NCBI GenBank assembly: GCA_045602385.1
Contig: JAZSBL010000041.1
Span: 1 to 11,187, forward strand
Length of the DNA stretch: 11,187 nt
Origin: SVTX01 sp045602385
Lineage (GTDB): Bacteria > Bacillota > Clostridia > Oscillospirales > CAG-272
Reading direction: 5' to 3'
The first letter of the stretch is position 1. Every line of letters begins with the position of its first letter. Positions 1 through 5,959 of this stretch are shown piece by piece. Below the pieces are notes generated by a model that worked only from the letters and a program-made list of their open reading frames with translations, had not been told where the DNA came from and searched no databases. The position numbers were made by a program, and so were the translations under genes.

Positions 1-5
1 CCTTA

Positions 6-20
6 GTTTCATTATGAAAC
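6..20. promoter_or_regulatory. 15-bp palindrome, candidate operator
   Basis: GTTTCAT-T-ATGAAAC is a perfect 7+1+7 palindrome. It begins one base past the -10 box of the leftward promoter at 22-50, so it covers the expected transcription start. A compact palindrome in that place is what a dimeric helix-turn-helix repressor, for example MarR-like, would bind. The operator role is inference; the palindrome and its position are seen directly. In the RNA it would also be a hairpin at the extreme 5' end. Confidence 0.5.
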
Positions 21-21
21 C

Positions 22-50
22 ATTATATCATCTTTAATCACAACAGTCAA
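22..50 (-). promoter_or_regulatory. sigma-A promoter reading off the left edge
   Basis: On the minus strand TTGACT (45-50) is followed after exactly 17 bases by TATAAT (22-27). This is a near-consensus housekeeping promoter. It lies downstream of the terminator of the decarboxylase operon, so it should drive a separate gene lying to the left of the window. Confidence 0.75.
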
Positions 51-51
51 T

Positions 52-84
52 AAAAAAAGCCGAAACTTCACTTCAACAAGTGAA
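52..84 (-). terminator. probable intrinsic terminator, minus strand
   Basis: Read on the minus strand, a 7-bp stem (TTCACTT / AAGTGAA with a four-base loop, 67-84) is followed by GTTTCGGC and then seven T residues (52-58). Flanking CGA/TCG triplets can extend the stem over an internal loop. It sits between the end of the leftward operon and the next leftward promoter, where a backup terminator is expected. The gap between the main stem and the T run makes it imperfect. Confidence 0.45.
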
Positions 85-135
85 CTATCGACCTCTTTAT
101 CCCCTCTTATGAAAAGTTTATGAATGAGGAGGGGG

Positions 136-186
136 TGCAGGGGGAGGAGAAAACCTTTTTTCAAAAAGTTTTCTCCTCCCCCTGCA
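136..186 (-). terminator. long near-perfect hairpin after oadA
   Basis: The arms TGCAGGGGGAGGAGAAAAC and its complement (to 186) pair nearly perfectly across about 51 bases, and the A/T-rich centre continues the pairing. It begins 10 bases after the stop codon of the last gene of the leftward operon, where a terminator or 3'-end stabilising hairpin is expected. There is no clean T run after it on the minus strand. The extreme purine/pyrimidine strand asymmetry and length resemble hairpin repeats I recall scattered in clostridial genomes, so it may be a copy of a dispersed element used as a terminator. Confidence 0.55.
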
Positions 187-196
187 TTTCCCTACA

Positions 197-1588
197 TCAT
201 ATCACATGCACGCCGTCGGCGGCGTTTTTGTCGATGCCGTATTTTTTATTCTTTCTGTACTCGAAGAATTTGAGCGCCACCTGCTCGAAGAGAGCGTAGG
301 AGAGGACGTCCTCGTCCTGCTCAATATATCCTGCGGGGATCTTTGCGCGGAGCTCGTCGAGCTCGGGCTTAAGATCGTCTGCGGGGCGGTGGTCGATAGC
401 CTCTACGTCGCCGAGTATCTTACGTCTGAACTCGGGGTCGATAGCCACGGGAGTCTTACCGTACTCGCCGCGAACGACGCCCTTGAATTCCTTTGTTACC
501 GTCTTATATCTCTCGCCCGTGAGAACGTTGAACACTGCCTGTGTTCCGACGATCTGCGAGGAAGGAGTAACGAGCGGAGGATAGCCTACGTCTGCTCTTA
601 CTCTCGGAACCTCCTCAAGCACCTCGGTCAGCTTATCCTCCTTGCCCGCCTGCTTAAGCTGGGACATAAGGTTGGAGAGCATTCCGCCGGGAACCTGATA
701 GATAAGCGCGTTTACGTCTACCTTCAATGCCTTGGGATTGAGAAGTCCGTCTGCGAGATATTTTTCGCGCAGAGGTGTAAAGTGCTTTGTGATCTTATCA
801 AGAGATTCAAGGCTGATGCCTGTGTCGTACTGTGTGCCCTGAAGGGTTGCAACGAGTGTTTCCGTGGGGGGCTGGGACGTACCCATAGCCATGGGGGAAA
901 TCGCAGTATCAACTACGTCAACCCCTGCCTCGATAGCCTTAAGAAGCGTCATTGACGCAAGGCCTGCGGTGTAGTGTGTATGGAGCTGGATCGGTACGCT
1001 TACGCTCTCTTTAAGAGTCTTTACAAGCTCGTACGCGTCGTAGGGGCGAAGCAGACCTGCCATATCCTTGATACAGATGGAGTCCGCGCCCATATCCTCA
1101 AGTCTTTTTGCATACTCGGAGTAGTAATCCATAGTATATACGGGACCTGTGGTGTAGCTGAACGCCGCCTGAACGTGTCCGCCCTCTCTCTTTGTAGCGT
1201 TTATCGCCGTCGTGAGGTTACGGGGATCGTTAAGCGCGTCGAAAATTCTTATAATATCAATACCGTTTGCGATAGACTTCTGAACGAAATACTCAACAAC
1301 GTCGTCGGAATAGTGACGGTAGCCGAGAATGTTCTGTCCGCGGAAGAGCATCTGGAGCTTTGTGTTCTTGACCTCTGCTCTTATCTTGCGGAGTCTTTCC
1401 CAAGGATCTTCGTTGAGAAATCTCATGCAGGAGTCAAAGGTCGCGCCGCCCCACGCCTCCAGAGAGTGGTAGCCCACCTTGTCCATATCGGCAAGTATGG
1501 GGAGCATCTCCTCGGTCGTCATGCGCGTTGCGATAAGCGACTGGTGGGAGTCACGCAATACGGTTTCGGTGATCTTTACCTGTGCCAT
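197..1588 (-). CDS. oadA: OadA/PycB-type biotin carboxyltransferase subunit (oxaloacetate/pyruvate)
   Basis: This 463-residue protein carries the HMGL-like TIM barrel of the oxaloacetate decarboxylase alpha / pyruvate carboxylase B / transcarboxylase 5S family. It moves CO2 between oxaloacetate/pyruvate and a biotin carrier. Visible landmarks are RDSHQS at 12-17 (metal Asp), FRGQN at 82-86, the active-site lysine in KDMAG at 174-178 and the metal-binding LHTHYTAG at 202-209. The C-terminal conserved domain (about 290-450, with PGGMLSNL near 300) is present, but the protein stops where classical OadA continues into a biotinyl domain. Here the carrier is a separate gene in the same operon. The ATG at 1588 follows an AAGAAAGGTTAGG leader nearly identical to that before the carrier gene. 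It is the last gene of the operon. Family assignment is firm; whether it acts as a decarboxylase or as a 5S transcarboxylase half is inference. Confidence 0.9.
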   Translation of the reverse strand: MAQVKITETVLRDSHQSLIATRMTTEEMLPILADMDKVGYHSLEAWGGATFDSCMRFLNEDPWERLRKIRAEVKNTKLQMLFRGQNILGYRHYSDDVVEYFVQKSIANGIDIIRIFDALNDPRNLTTAINATKREGGHVQAAFSYTTGPVYTMDYYSEYAKRLEDMGADSICIKDMAGLLRPYDAYELVKTLKESVSVPIQLHTHYTAGLASMTLLKAIEAGVDVVDTAISPMAMGTSQPPTETLVATLQGTQYDTGISLESLDKITKHFTPLREKYLADGLLNPKALKVDVNALIYQVPGGMLSNLMSQLKQAGKEDKLTEVLEEVPRVRADVGYPPLVTPSSQIVGTQAVFNVLTGERYKTVTKEFKGVVRGEYGKTPVAIDPEFRRKILGDVEAIDHRPADDLKPELDELRAKIPAGYIEQDEDVLSYALFEQVALKFFEYRKNKKYGIDKNAADGVHVI

Positions 1589-1589
1589 T

Positions 1590-1611
1590 TATATAAAACC
1601 TAACCTTTCTT
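1590..1611 (-). repeat. duplicated 22-bp translation leader, copy 1 (before oadA)
   Basis: The 22 bases just upstream of the oadA start match those just upstream of the biotin carrier start (3256-3277) at 21 of 22 positions. Read on the minus strand it holds AAGAAAGG, a second weak purine stretch (TAGG) and TTTTATATAA before the ATG. Both copies occupy the ribosome-binding region, so this is most simply a duplicated translation-initiation leader. Confidence 0.7.
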
Positions 1612-1615
1612 TAAA

Positions 1616-2842
1616 TTAGCCGATCCAACTGAGGAACACGCCCGCCGCAACCGCGGAGCCGATAACTCCCGCTACGTTGGGGCCCATTGCGTGCATCAAA
1701 AGGAAGTTGGATGGGTCCTCCTTCTGACCTACTACCTGCGAAACACGGGCAGCCATAGGAACAGCCGATACTCCCGCAGAGCCGATAAGAGGATTTACCT
1801 TACCGCCCGATATCCAGTTCATGATCTTTGCGGTGATAAGTCCGCCCATGGTGGATACGCAGAACGCCGCAAGTCCGCAGACGATGATAACTACCGTCTG
1901 GAAGCTTAAGAAGTTCGCCGCAGACGCGGTCGCGCCTACGCTTATTCCAAGCAGAATGGTAACGATGTTCATAAGCTCGTTCTGAACCGTCTTTGAAAGA
2001 CGCTCTGTAACGCCGCACACGTTGAGTATGTTACCAAACATCAGGCATCCGATAAGCGAGAGCGCATCGGGAACCAGAAGTCCGACAACAAAGGTTACAA
2101 GCACGGGGAAAACAAGCTTTTCTATTCTTGATACGTTGCGAAGCTTGGGCATCTTGATAAGACGCTCCTTCTTCGTCGTAAGCATCTTCATAAAGGGGGG
2201 CTGGATCATCGGGATCAGCGCCATGTATGAATAAGCCGCAATTGCGATCGCGCCGAGCAGCGCGGGACCGAGCGTCTTTGTTACAAGAATTGCCGTAGGT
2301 CCGTCTGCTCCGCCGATAATACCGATGGACGCCGCCTGACCTATCGTGTAAAGTCCTGTCATAAAAGCCGCCGAGAATGCCACGAATACTCCCGTCTGCG
2401 CGCCTGCGCCGATAAGGAAGTACTTGGGATTAGCGATAAGGGGGGTAAAGTCGGTCATCGCTCCTATACCAATAAAGATGATACAGGGATATATACCAAG
2501 CTTAACGCCCATATAGAGCAGATCAAGGAATCCGCCCTCGTTGATGGTCAGCTTGATAGAATCAAGCACCGTGGGAGCCACGTCGTGATTGATCCACATA
2601 TCAAGGTGGAAGAGGTTCGCTCCCGGCAGGTTTGTAAGCAACATACCGATTGCGATGGGAAGAAGAAGCAGGGGCTCAAATTTTCTGCCAATGGCAAGAT
2701 AGATAAGTACGCCCGCAATAAGATACATTACAAGGTACTGCCAGCCCATCCATACACCGTCAACGTAGCTTTCCGCGCCGAAGATGTAGTTGAAGCCCAT
2801 ATTCCCAATAAAGTTAATTATTGTGTTTAAGATGCCTTCCAT
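1616..2842 (-). CDS. oadB: sodium-translocating decarboxylase beta subunit (OadB/MmdB/GcdB family)
   Basis: This 408-residue polytopic membrane protein decarboxylates the carboxybiotin on the carrier and uses the energy to export Na+. Family signatures are clear: GGADGPTAI at 177-185, whose aspartate (D180) is the conserved intramembrane carboxylate of the pump, and GPNVAGVIGSAVAAG at 387-401 near the C terminus. Both correspond to the two re-entrant conserved regions known in Klebsiella OadB. Multiple hydrophobic segments run through the chain (for example 35-52, 57-70, 115-130, 190-212, 245-275, 290-340). The length is slightly below the usual 380-430+ range midpoint and looks complete. The ATG at 2842 has GAAAGGAA about ten bases upstream. 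It sits between the biotin carrier and oadA genes, as expected for a complete pump. The substrate of the enzyme cannot be read from this subunit. Confidence 0.93.
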   Translation of the reverse strand: MEGILNTIINFIGNMGFNYIFGAESYVDGVWMGWQYLVMYLIAGVLIYLAIGRKFEPLLLLPIAIGMLLTNLPGANLFHLDMWINHDVAPTVLDSIKLTINEGGFLDLLYMGVKLGIYPCIIFIGIGAMTDFTPLIANPKYFLIGAGAQTGVFVAFSAAFMTGLYTIGQAASIGIIGGADGPTAILVTKTLGPALLGAIAIAAYSYMALIPMIQPPFMKMLTTKKERLIKMPKLRNVSRIEKLVFPVLVTFVVGLLVPDALSLIGCLMFGNILNVCGVTERLSKTVQNELMNIVTILLGISVGATASAANFLSFQTVVIIVCGLAAFCVSTMGGLITAKIMNWISGGKVNPLIGSAGVSAVPMAARVSQVVGQKEDPSNFLLMHAMGPNVAGVIGSAVAAGVFLSWIG

Positions 2843-2889
2843 CTATAATAATTCCTTTCGTTAGTATTTTTATAGAGTTGGAAGCTTTT

Positions 2890-3255
2890 TTAGTTAAGTG
2901 TTACAAGAACTTCCTCGCCCTGAACGCTTGCACCCTTCTGTACGTTTACAGATGCAACTACGCCATCCTGGGGAGCGGATATGTCATTCTCCATCTTCAT
3001 AGCCTCAAGCACGCAGAGAACGTCGCCCTTCTTTACCGCCTGGCCTGCGGTAACGTTTACCTTCATGATTGTGCCGGGCATAGGAGCCTTTACCGCTACT
3101 GCTCCTGCGGGTGCTGTCGGGAACGCCTTTACTGCGGGTGCTGCCGCCTTGGGAGCTGCTGCGGGAGCGGCAACGGGAGCCTGCGCCTCTGCGCCGACCT
3201 CCTCAACGACTACGTCATATGAAACACCGTTTACGGTTACGTTAAATCTTCTCAT
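2890..3255 (-). CDS. biotin carboxyl carrier protein
   Basis: A 121-residue swinging-arm carrier. Residues 1-20 form a short N-terminal beta segment (MRRFNVTVNG). Residues 22-56 are an Ala/Pro-rich flexible linker. Residues 57-121 form the biotinyl-lipoyl domain with the diagnostic EAMKMEN motif at 84-90, in which K87 is the biotinylation site. PMPGT at 59-63 is also typical. It corresponds to MmdC, the 1.3S subunit of transcarboxylase, or the C-terminal domain of OadA, and should shuttle carboxyl groups between the two carboxyltransferases and OadB. The ATG at 3255 is preferred over an in-frame TTG at 3291, because the longer version would overlap oadG and add a non-family N terminus, and because the 22-bp leader shared with oadA ends at this ATG. 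It needs a biotin protein ligase encoded elsewhere. Confidence 0.93.
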   Translation of the reverse strand: MRRFNVTVNGVSYDVVVEEVGAEAQAPVAAPAAAPKAAAPAVKAFPTAPAGAVAVKAPMPGTIMKVNVTAGQAVKKGDVLCVLEAMKMENDISAPQDGVVASVNVQKGASVQGEEVLVTLN

Positions 3256-3277
3256 TATATAAAACCAAACCTTTCTT
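3256..3277 (-). repeat. duplicated 22-bp translation leader, copy 2 (before biotin carrier)
   Basis: This is the partner of the copy at 1590-1611, with one mismatch. It spans almost the entire 23-bp gap between the oadG stop and the carrier ATG, and supplies the only Shine-Dalgarno-like purines for this gene. Confidence 0.7.
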
Positions 3278-3278
3278 A

Positions 3279-3791
3279 TTATTTGTTCCAAGCGCCCTTT
3301 GCGCTTCTCTTGAAGGAAACGACTCTGAATCCGCCCGCGAATTCATCCTTGTAGTCGCCGCTCTCTATCATTGCGGCTACCGCGGCGGTAATTACCGCAA
3401 TAAGCTGACCGTCGTCCTCTGACTGATTATTTTCCGCAGCTGCCACAGGGGCGGGATCGACCGCCGCGGGCGATGCATGCGTCTTTTGCTTCTTTTTCTT
3501 TTTCCTTTCGGGTACGTCGTAGAACACTACCTTGGAAAGCGAGATTATTCCAAAGAGAAGTCCAAGCACCGCGAATATCATTACCATACCGGTAACCGTA
3601 CCCTGAAGCGCGTACTCAACTCTCTCGCCAAAGCTCATATCCGCGCCCGACATGTCCTTGTCGAGCTTGCCGGACGCTACGCTCTCGGTAGCCTCCTCTG
3701 CCCCCGCCGATGCAAAAGCAACGGTGGTAAATGCCATACATGCCACAAGAAAAAGAATGACGAATATGCTTGATCTCTTAAAATTCTTCAT
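3279..3791 (-). CDS. OadG-like small membrane subunit of the sodium-pump decarboxylase
   Basis: A 170-residue protein. Residues 1-28 look like a Sec signal or first membrane anchor (KNFKR followed by a hydrophobic run ending AFASA). Residues 66-89 are a membrane segment followed by a strongly basic KKKKKQK stretch (97-103) on the cytoplasmic side. Residues 105-125 form an Ala/Pro linker. Residues 128-170 match the C-terminal tail seen in clostridial OadG/MmdD proteins (QLIAVITAAVAAMIESG, then FRVVSFKR and a late Trp). In the family this subunit tethers the soluble carboxyltransferase and carrier to OadB. The ATG at 3791 is chosen because GGGGTGAT sits six bases upstream; an in-frame GTG at 3800 lies inside that ribosome binding site. 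An LVAC motif at 15-18 could be read as a lipobox, but a plain signal or anchor seems more likely. Sequence conservation is low in this family, so much of the call rests on architecture and operon position. Confidence 0.78.
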   Translation of the reverse strand: MKNFKRSSIFVILFLVACMAFTTVAFASAGAEEATESVASGKLDKDMSGADMSFGERVEYALQGTVTGMVMIFAVLGLLFGIISLSKVVFYDVPERKKKKKQKTHASPAAVDPAPVAAAENNQSEDDGQLIAVITAAVAAMIESGDYKDEFAGGFRVVSFKRSAKGAWNK

Positions 3792-3812
3792 ATTTATCAC
3801 CCCACCGTAAAA

Positions 3813-5129
3813 TTAAAGAGGTGTTCTCGCGTACTTGCGATCGGGCGTTCCGTCCGCCTTGAGTGCGAGCATATAAAGTGCCGAGCAGATGCGCGCGCGC
3901 AGGCTTGCTTCGTCAACGATGTCGTCAACGTCGCCGTTCTCTGCCGCGTTTTCTGCGCTTGCGTATTTCTCGCGCCATTCTGCCTCTACCTCACCGCGGC
4001 TTTTCTCTGCCGTGATCTTATCGTTCATAAGGAACGCGACCGCGCTCTCGGGGCTCATTACGCTGATGACCGAGCCTTCAAGCGAAAGAGCGATGTCAGC
4101 TCCTATCGACTTTGAGCCGAGAAGCGTGAACGCCGCGCCGTACGCCTTGCCTGTGACTACCGTTACCTTAGCGCAGGTAGCGTTTGCATAAGCAGAAGCT
4201 ACCATAGCGGTGCATTTGCCGCACGCGCAATCCGCGAGTCCCTCGCTGTCAACAAGTGTGAGTACTGCGATACCGAAGCGGTCACAGAAGGAGATAAGGT
4301 TTGCCGCCTTCTTTGCGCCGATGCCGCCGATCTTGCCCGCGTCGCAGGTGTTATCAGATGCGACTACGCCACAGAGCTTACCGCCGAAGAACGCAAAGCC
4401 TGTTACGATTCCGCTCTCCTTTTGGTAGATCTCGGTAAATTTACCGTTGTCGCAAAGCGCCTCTACGAGTGCCTTGCCCGTAAGTCCCGAAACAGATACC
4501 TCACGTGCCGCGTCGTCGCCGCTCATCACGCTTGCGTCGTCCTTATTGTTCTCCGGAAGGATCTCAACAAGCTCTCTTACAGCGGCATATGCCTCCTCCT
4601 CGCTCTCAACGCTGATAGCCGGAGTGAAGCACTTATTTTCTTTATTGGTAGCAGTAAGGTAAAGCTCGCTCTTTCCCTCTACGTTGATACAAAGGTCAAA
4701 CATATTGGAAACCGTAAGAGCAAGACCTGTGCAAAGACCGTCGTAAAGCGCGATCTGCGGGATAACTCCCGACGCGCGAGCAACACAGGAGATAAATCTG
4801 CCGTATGCCGAAAGCGCCGAGCTTCCCTCCGCTACGTATGCGCCCGCGCTATCGAATACTCCGATAACTGCCGCGCCGTTCTTTATTGCCATATCATAGA
4901 GCATCTCTATCTTGCGGGCGCCCGCCTCGTCAAATGCTCCCTTCGTTCTGTCACTGTCCTGCACGAATGCAAACGCGAGCTTGCCCGAGATCGAGCCGTA
5001 GCCGCAGATCACGCCGTCGTATGCTTCGCTCTCGCCGCGTCTTTTGATATACGCGCCGATCTCAACGAAGCTTCCGGCATCAAACAGTGAGGAGATCTTG
5101 CGACCTCCGGCCGTTAAATTTCTGTCCAT
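3813..5129 (-). CDS. divergent MmdA/12S-type acyl-CoA carboxyltransferase
   Basis: This 438-residue protein belongs to the crotonase-fold carboxyltransferase family (methylmalonyl-CoA decarboxylase alpha, transcarboxylase 12S, propionyl-CoA carboxylase beta). The N half contains the counterpart of the first oxyanion-hole region at 93-102 (DSAGAYVAEG, usually SGGARIQEG) and ASGVIPQIALYDG at 119-131. The C half contains LTLVDSEG at 290-297, GKAYGAAFTLLGSK at 327-340 (usually KAYGGAY) and VMSPESAVAFL at 357-367. It is about 70 residues shorter than typical family members. The conserved stretch after the first active-site half (the VTGEEV region) is shortened, and the segment after LTLVD carries an unusual cysteine cluster (CACGKC, 301-306). 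It is the first gene of the operon, and its ATG at 5129 has GGAGG upstream. The likely role is transfer of CO2 between a CoA thioester and the carrier. The deviations leave substrate, and even activity, uncertain. Confidence 0.82.
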   Translation of the reverse strand: MDRNLTAGGRKISSLFDAGSFVEIGAYIKRRGESEAYDGVICGYGSISGKLAFAFVQDSDRTKGAFDEAGARKIEMLYDMAIKNGAAVIGVFDSAGAYVAEGSSALSAYGRFISCVARASGVIPQIALYDGLCTGLALTVSNMFDLCINVEGKSELYLTATNKENKCFTPAISVESEEEAYAAVRELVEILPENNKDDASVMSGDDAAREVSVSGLTGKALVEALCDNGKFTEIYQKESGIVTGFAFFGGKLCGVVASDNTCDAGKIGGIGAKKAANLISFCDRFGIAVLTLVDSEGLADCACGKCTAMVASAYANATCAKVTVVTGKAYGAAFTLLGSKSIGADIALSLEGSVISVMSPESAVAFLMNDKITAEKSRGEVEAEWREKYASAENAAENGDVDDIVDEASLRARICSALYMLALKADGTPDRKYARTPL

Positions 5130-5210
5130 TTACTGCCTCCATTTTTGTATATAGAATGTATTTTTATTATTTTAAACAGGAAAAAACTCATTCTTCCCCA
5201 TTATACACTG

Positions 5211-5239
5211 ATTATAACTCAAACGCGCCCATTTGTCAA
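5211..5239 (-). promoter_or_regulatory. consensus sigma-A promoter of the decarboxylase operon
   Basis: On the minus strand TTGACA (5234-5239) and TATAAT (5211-5216) are separated by exactly 17 bases. Both hexamers are perfect consensus. Transcription should start near 5203, giving a leader of about 75 bases before the ATG at 5129. A second TATAAT lies at 5200-5205 but lacks a matching -35. Confidence 0.88.
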
Positions 5240-5264
5240 TTTACAATTCGATTTTCTTTGTAAA
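5240..5264. promoter_or_regulatory. inverted repeat abutting the -35 box, candidate operator
   Basis: TTTACAA (5240-5246) and TTGTAAA (5258-5264) form a perfect 7-bp inverted repeat with an 11-base spacer. It begins directly next to the -35 hexamer of the decarboxylase promoter, on the upstream side, which is a typical place for an activator or repressor. No regulator can be named from the sequence; the functional role is inference. Confidence 0.35.
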
Positions 5265-5416
5265 CTATCAGTGAATAAACCTTAAATTATATTATTCATA
5301 AATTATTAGCCAAAAAATCAATGTTTTTTACGCTCCTTACACGTTGCGACCTTTTTCTTGCGCGGTTGTGTGTAAAATAGAATAAAAAAACAAATAATAG
5401 GAAAGGAAAAACAAAA

Positions 5417-5941
5417 ATGAACTGCGAAAACTGCAAAAATAAACACGCGACTGTTTTTTACGCCGACGAGGGGGGCGGCCGCCACGCGCTATGTCAGCTC
5501 TGCGCCCAGACGCTTGGCAAAATAAGCGCATATTCCCCCGCCTCGGACTCACCCCCACAGAAGATATTTATTCCACAGCCCACGCTGACTTCTCTTGAAA
5601 AGAAAACGCCAACCGCCCTATACTCCGCAGAGTTTGCCGACTCCCCCAAGCGTATCTGCCCCTTTTGCGCCACCTCGCTTGATTATGTCAAGGAAGGCGG
5701 ACAGGCGGGTTGCCCCGAATGCTACGCGGTCTTCGGCGACGCTCTTTTCCCCTCCTCTCTCTCGCCCGATCGCGCCCCCGGCGCAAGGATGCCCTCATCC
5801 TACCGCGCAAGCATAGACCGTACACGCTCGATCTCCGAGCTTAAAAGCAAGATCAAGATCGCAGTCGAGGCCGAAAACTACGAGCTTGCCGCAACTCTGC
5901 GCGACAAGATTCGTAAGCTTGAAGGCACTCGCCACGTATAA
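5417..5941 (+). CDS. mcsA: McsA-like zinc-finger/UVR protein
   Basis: A 174-residue protein with four CxxC pairs at C3/C6, C26/C29, C81/C84 and C99/C102. These make two four-Cys zinc sites, as in McsA. A C-terminal UVR motif follows at about 138-170 (ISELKSKIKIAVEAENYELA, then ATLRDKIRKLE). In Bacillus, McsA (185 residues) binds and activates the arginine kinase McsB and links it to ClpC/CtsR. It is the first gene of the mcsA-mcsB-clpC operon, 18 bases from mcsB. The start is supported by AGGAAAGG upstream and by the first CxxC lying at residues 3-6, as in the family. All eight cysteines are kept, although the partner McsB here looks catalytically degenerate. Confidence 0.92.
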   Translation: MNCENCKNKHATVFYADEGGGRHALCQLCAQTLGKISAYSPASDSPPQKIFIPQPTLTSLEKKTPTALYSAEFADSPKRICPFCATSLDYVKEGGQAGCPECYAVFGDALFPSSLSPDRAPGARMPSSYRASIDRTRSISELKSKIKIAVEAENYELAATLRDKIRKLEGTRHV

Positions 5942-5959
5942 AGGAAAGGAGAAAATAAC

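Larger units (their letters stand above)
5130..5416. other. divergent AT-rich intergenic region
   Basis: These 287 bases separate the leftward decarboxylase operon from the rightward mcsA-mcsB-clpC operon. The left part holds the consensus promoter above. For the rightward operon I could not fix a promoter: TAAAAT at 5373-5378 is a possible -10, but the nearest -35-like word (TTGCGA, 5344-5349) is 23 bases away. An AT-rich inverted repeat TGAATAA/TTATTCA lies at 5272-5298. I see neither a CtsR-type heptad repeat nor a CIRCE element. The ribosome binding site for mcsA is AGGAAAGG just before 5410. Confidence 0.6.

Noticed and set aside
206..1603. Long open frames on the plus strand opposite oadA
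   Set aside because: They are shadows of the strongly conserved minus-strand gene; the translations match no family and have no start signals.
3256..3291. TTG start that would lengthen the biotin carrier by 12 residues
   Set aside because: It overlaps the end of the oadG-like gene, adds a non-family N terminus, and the duplicated leader sits just before the ATG at 3255.
5265..5416. CtsR or CIRCE heat-shock operator upstream of mcsA
   Set aside because: I looked for tandem GGTCAAA-type heptads and the TTAGCACTC/GAGTGCTAA palindrome on both strands and found neither.
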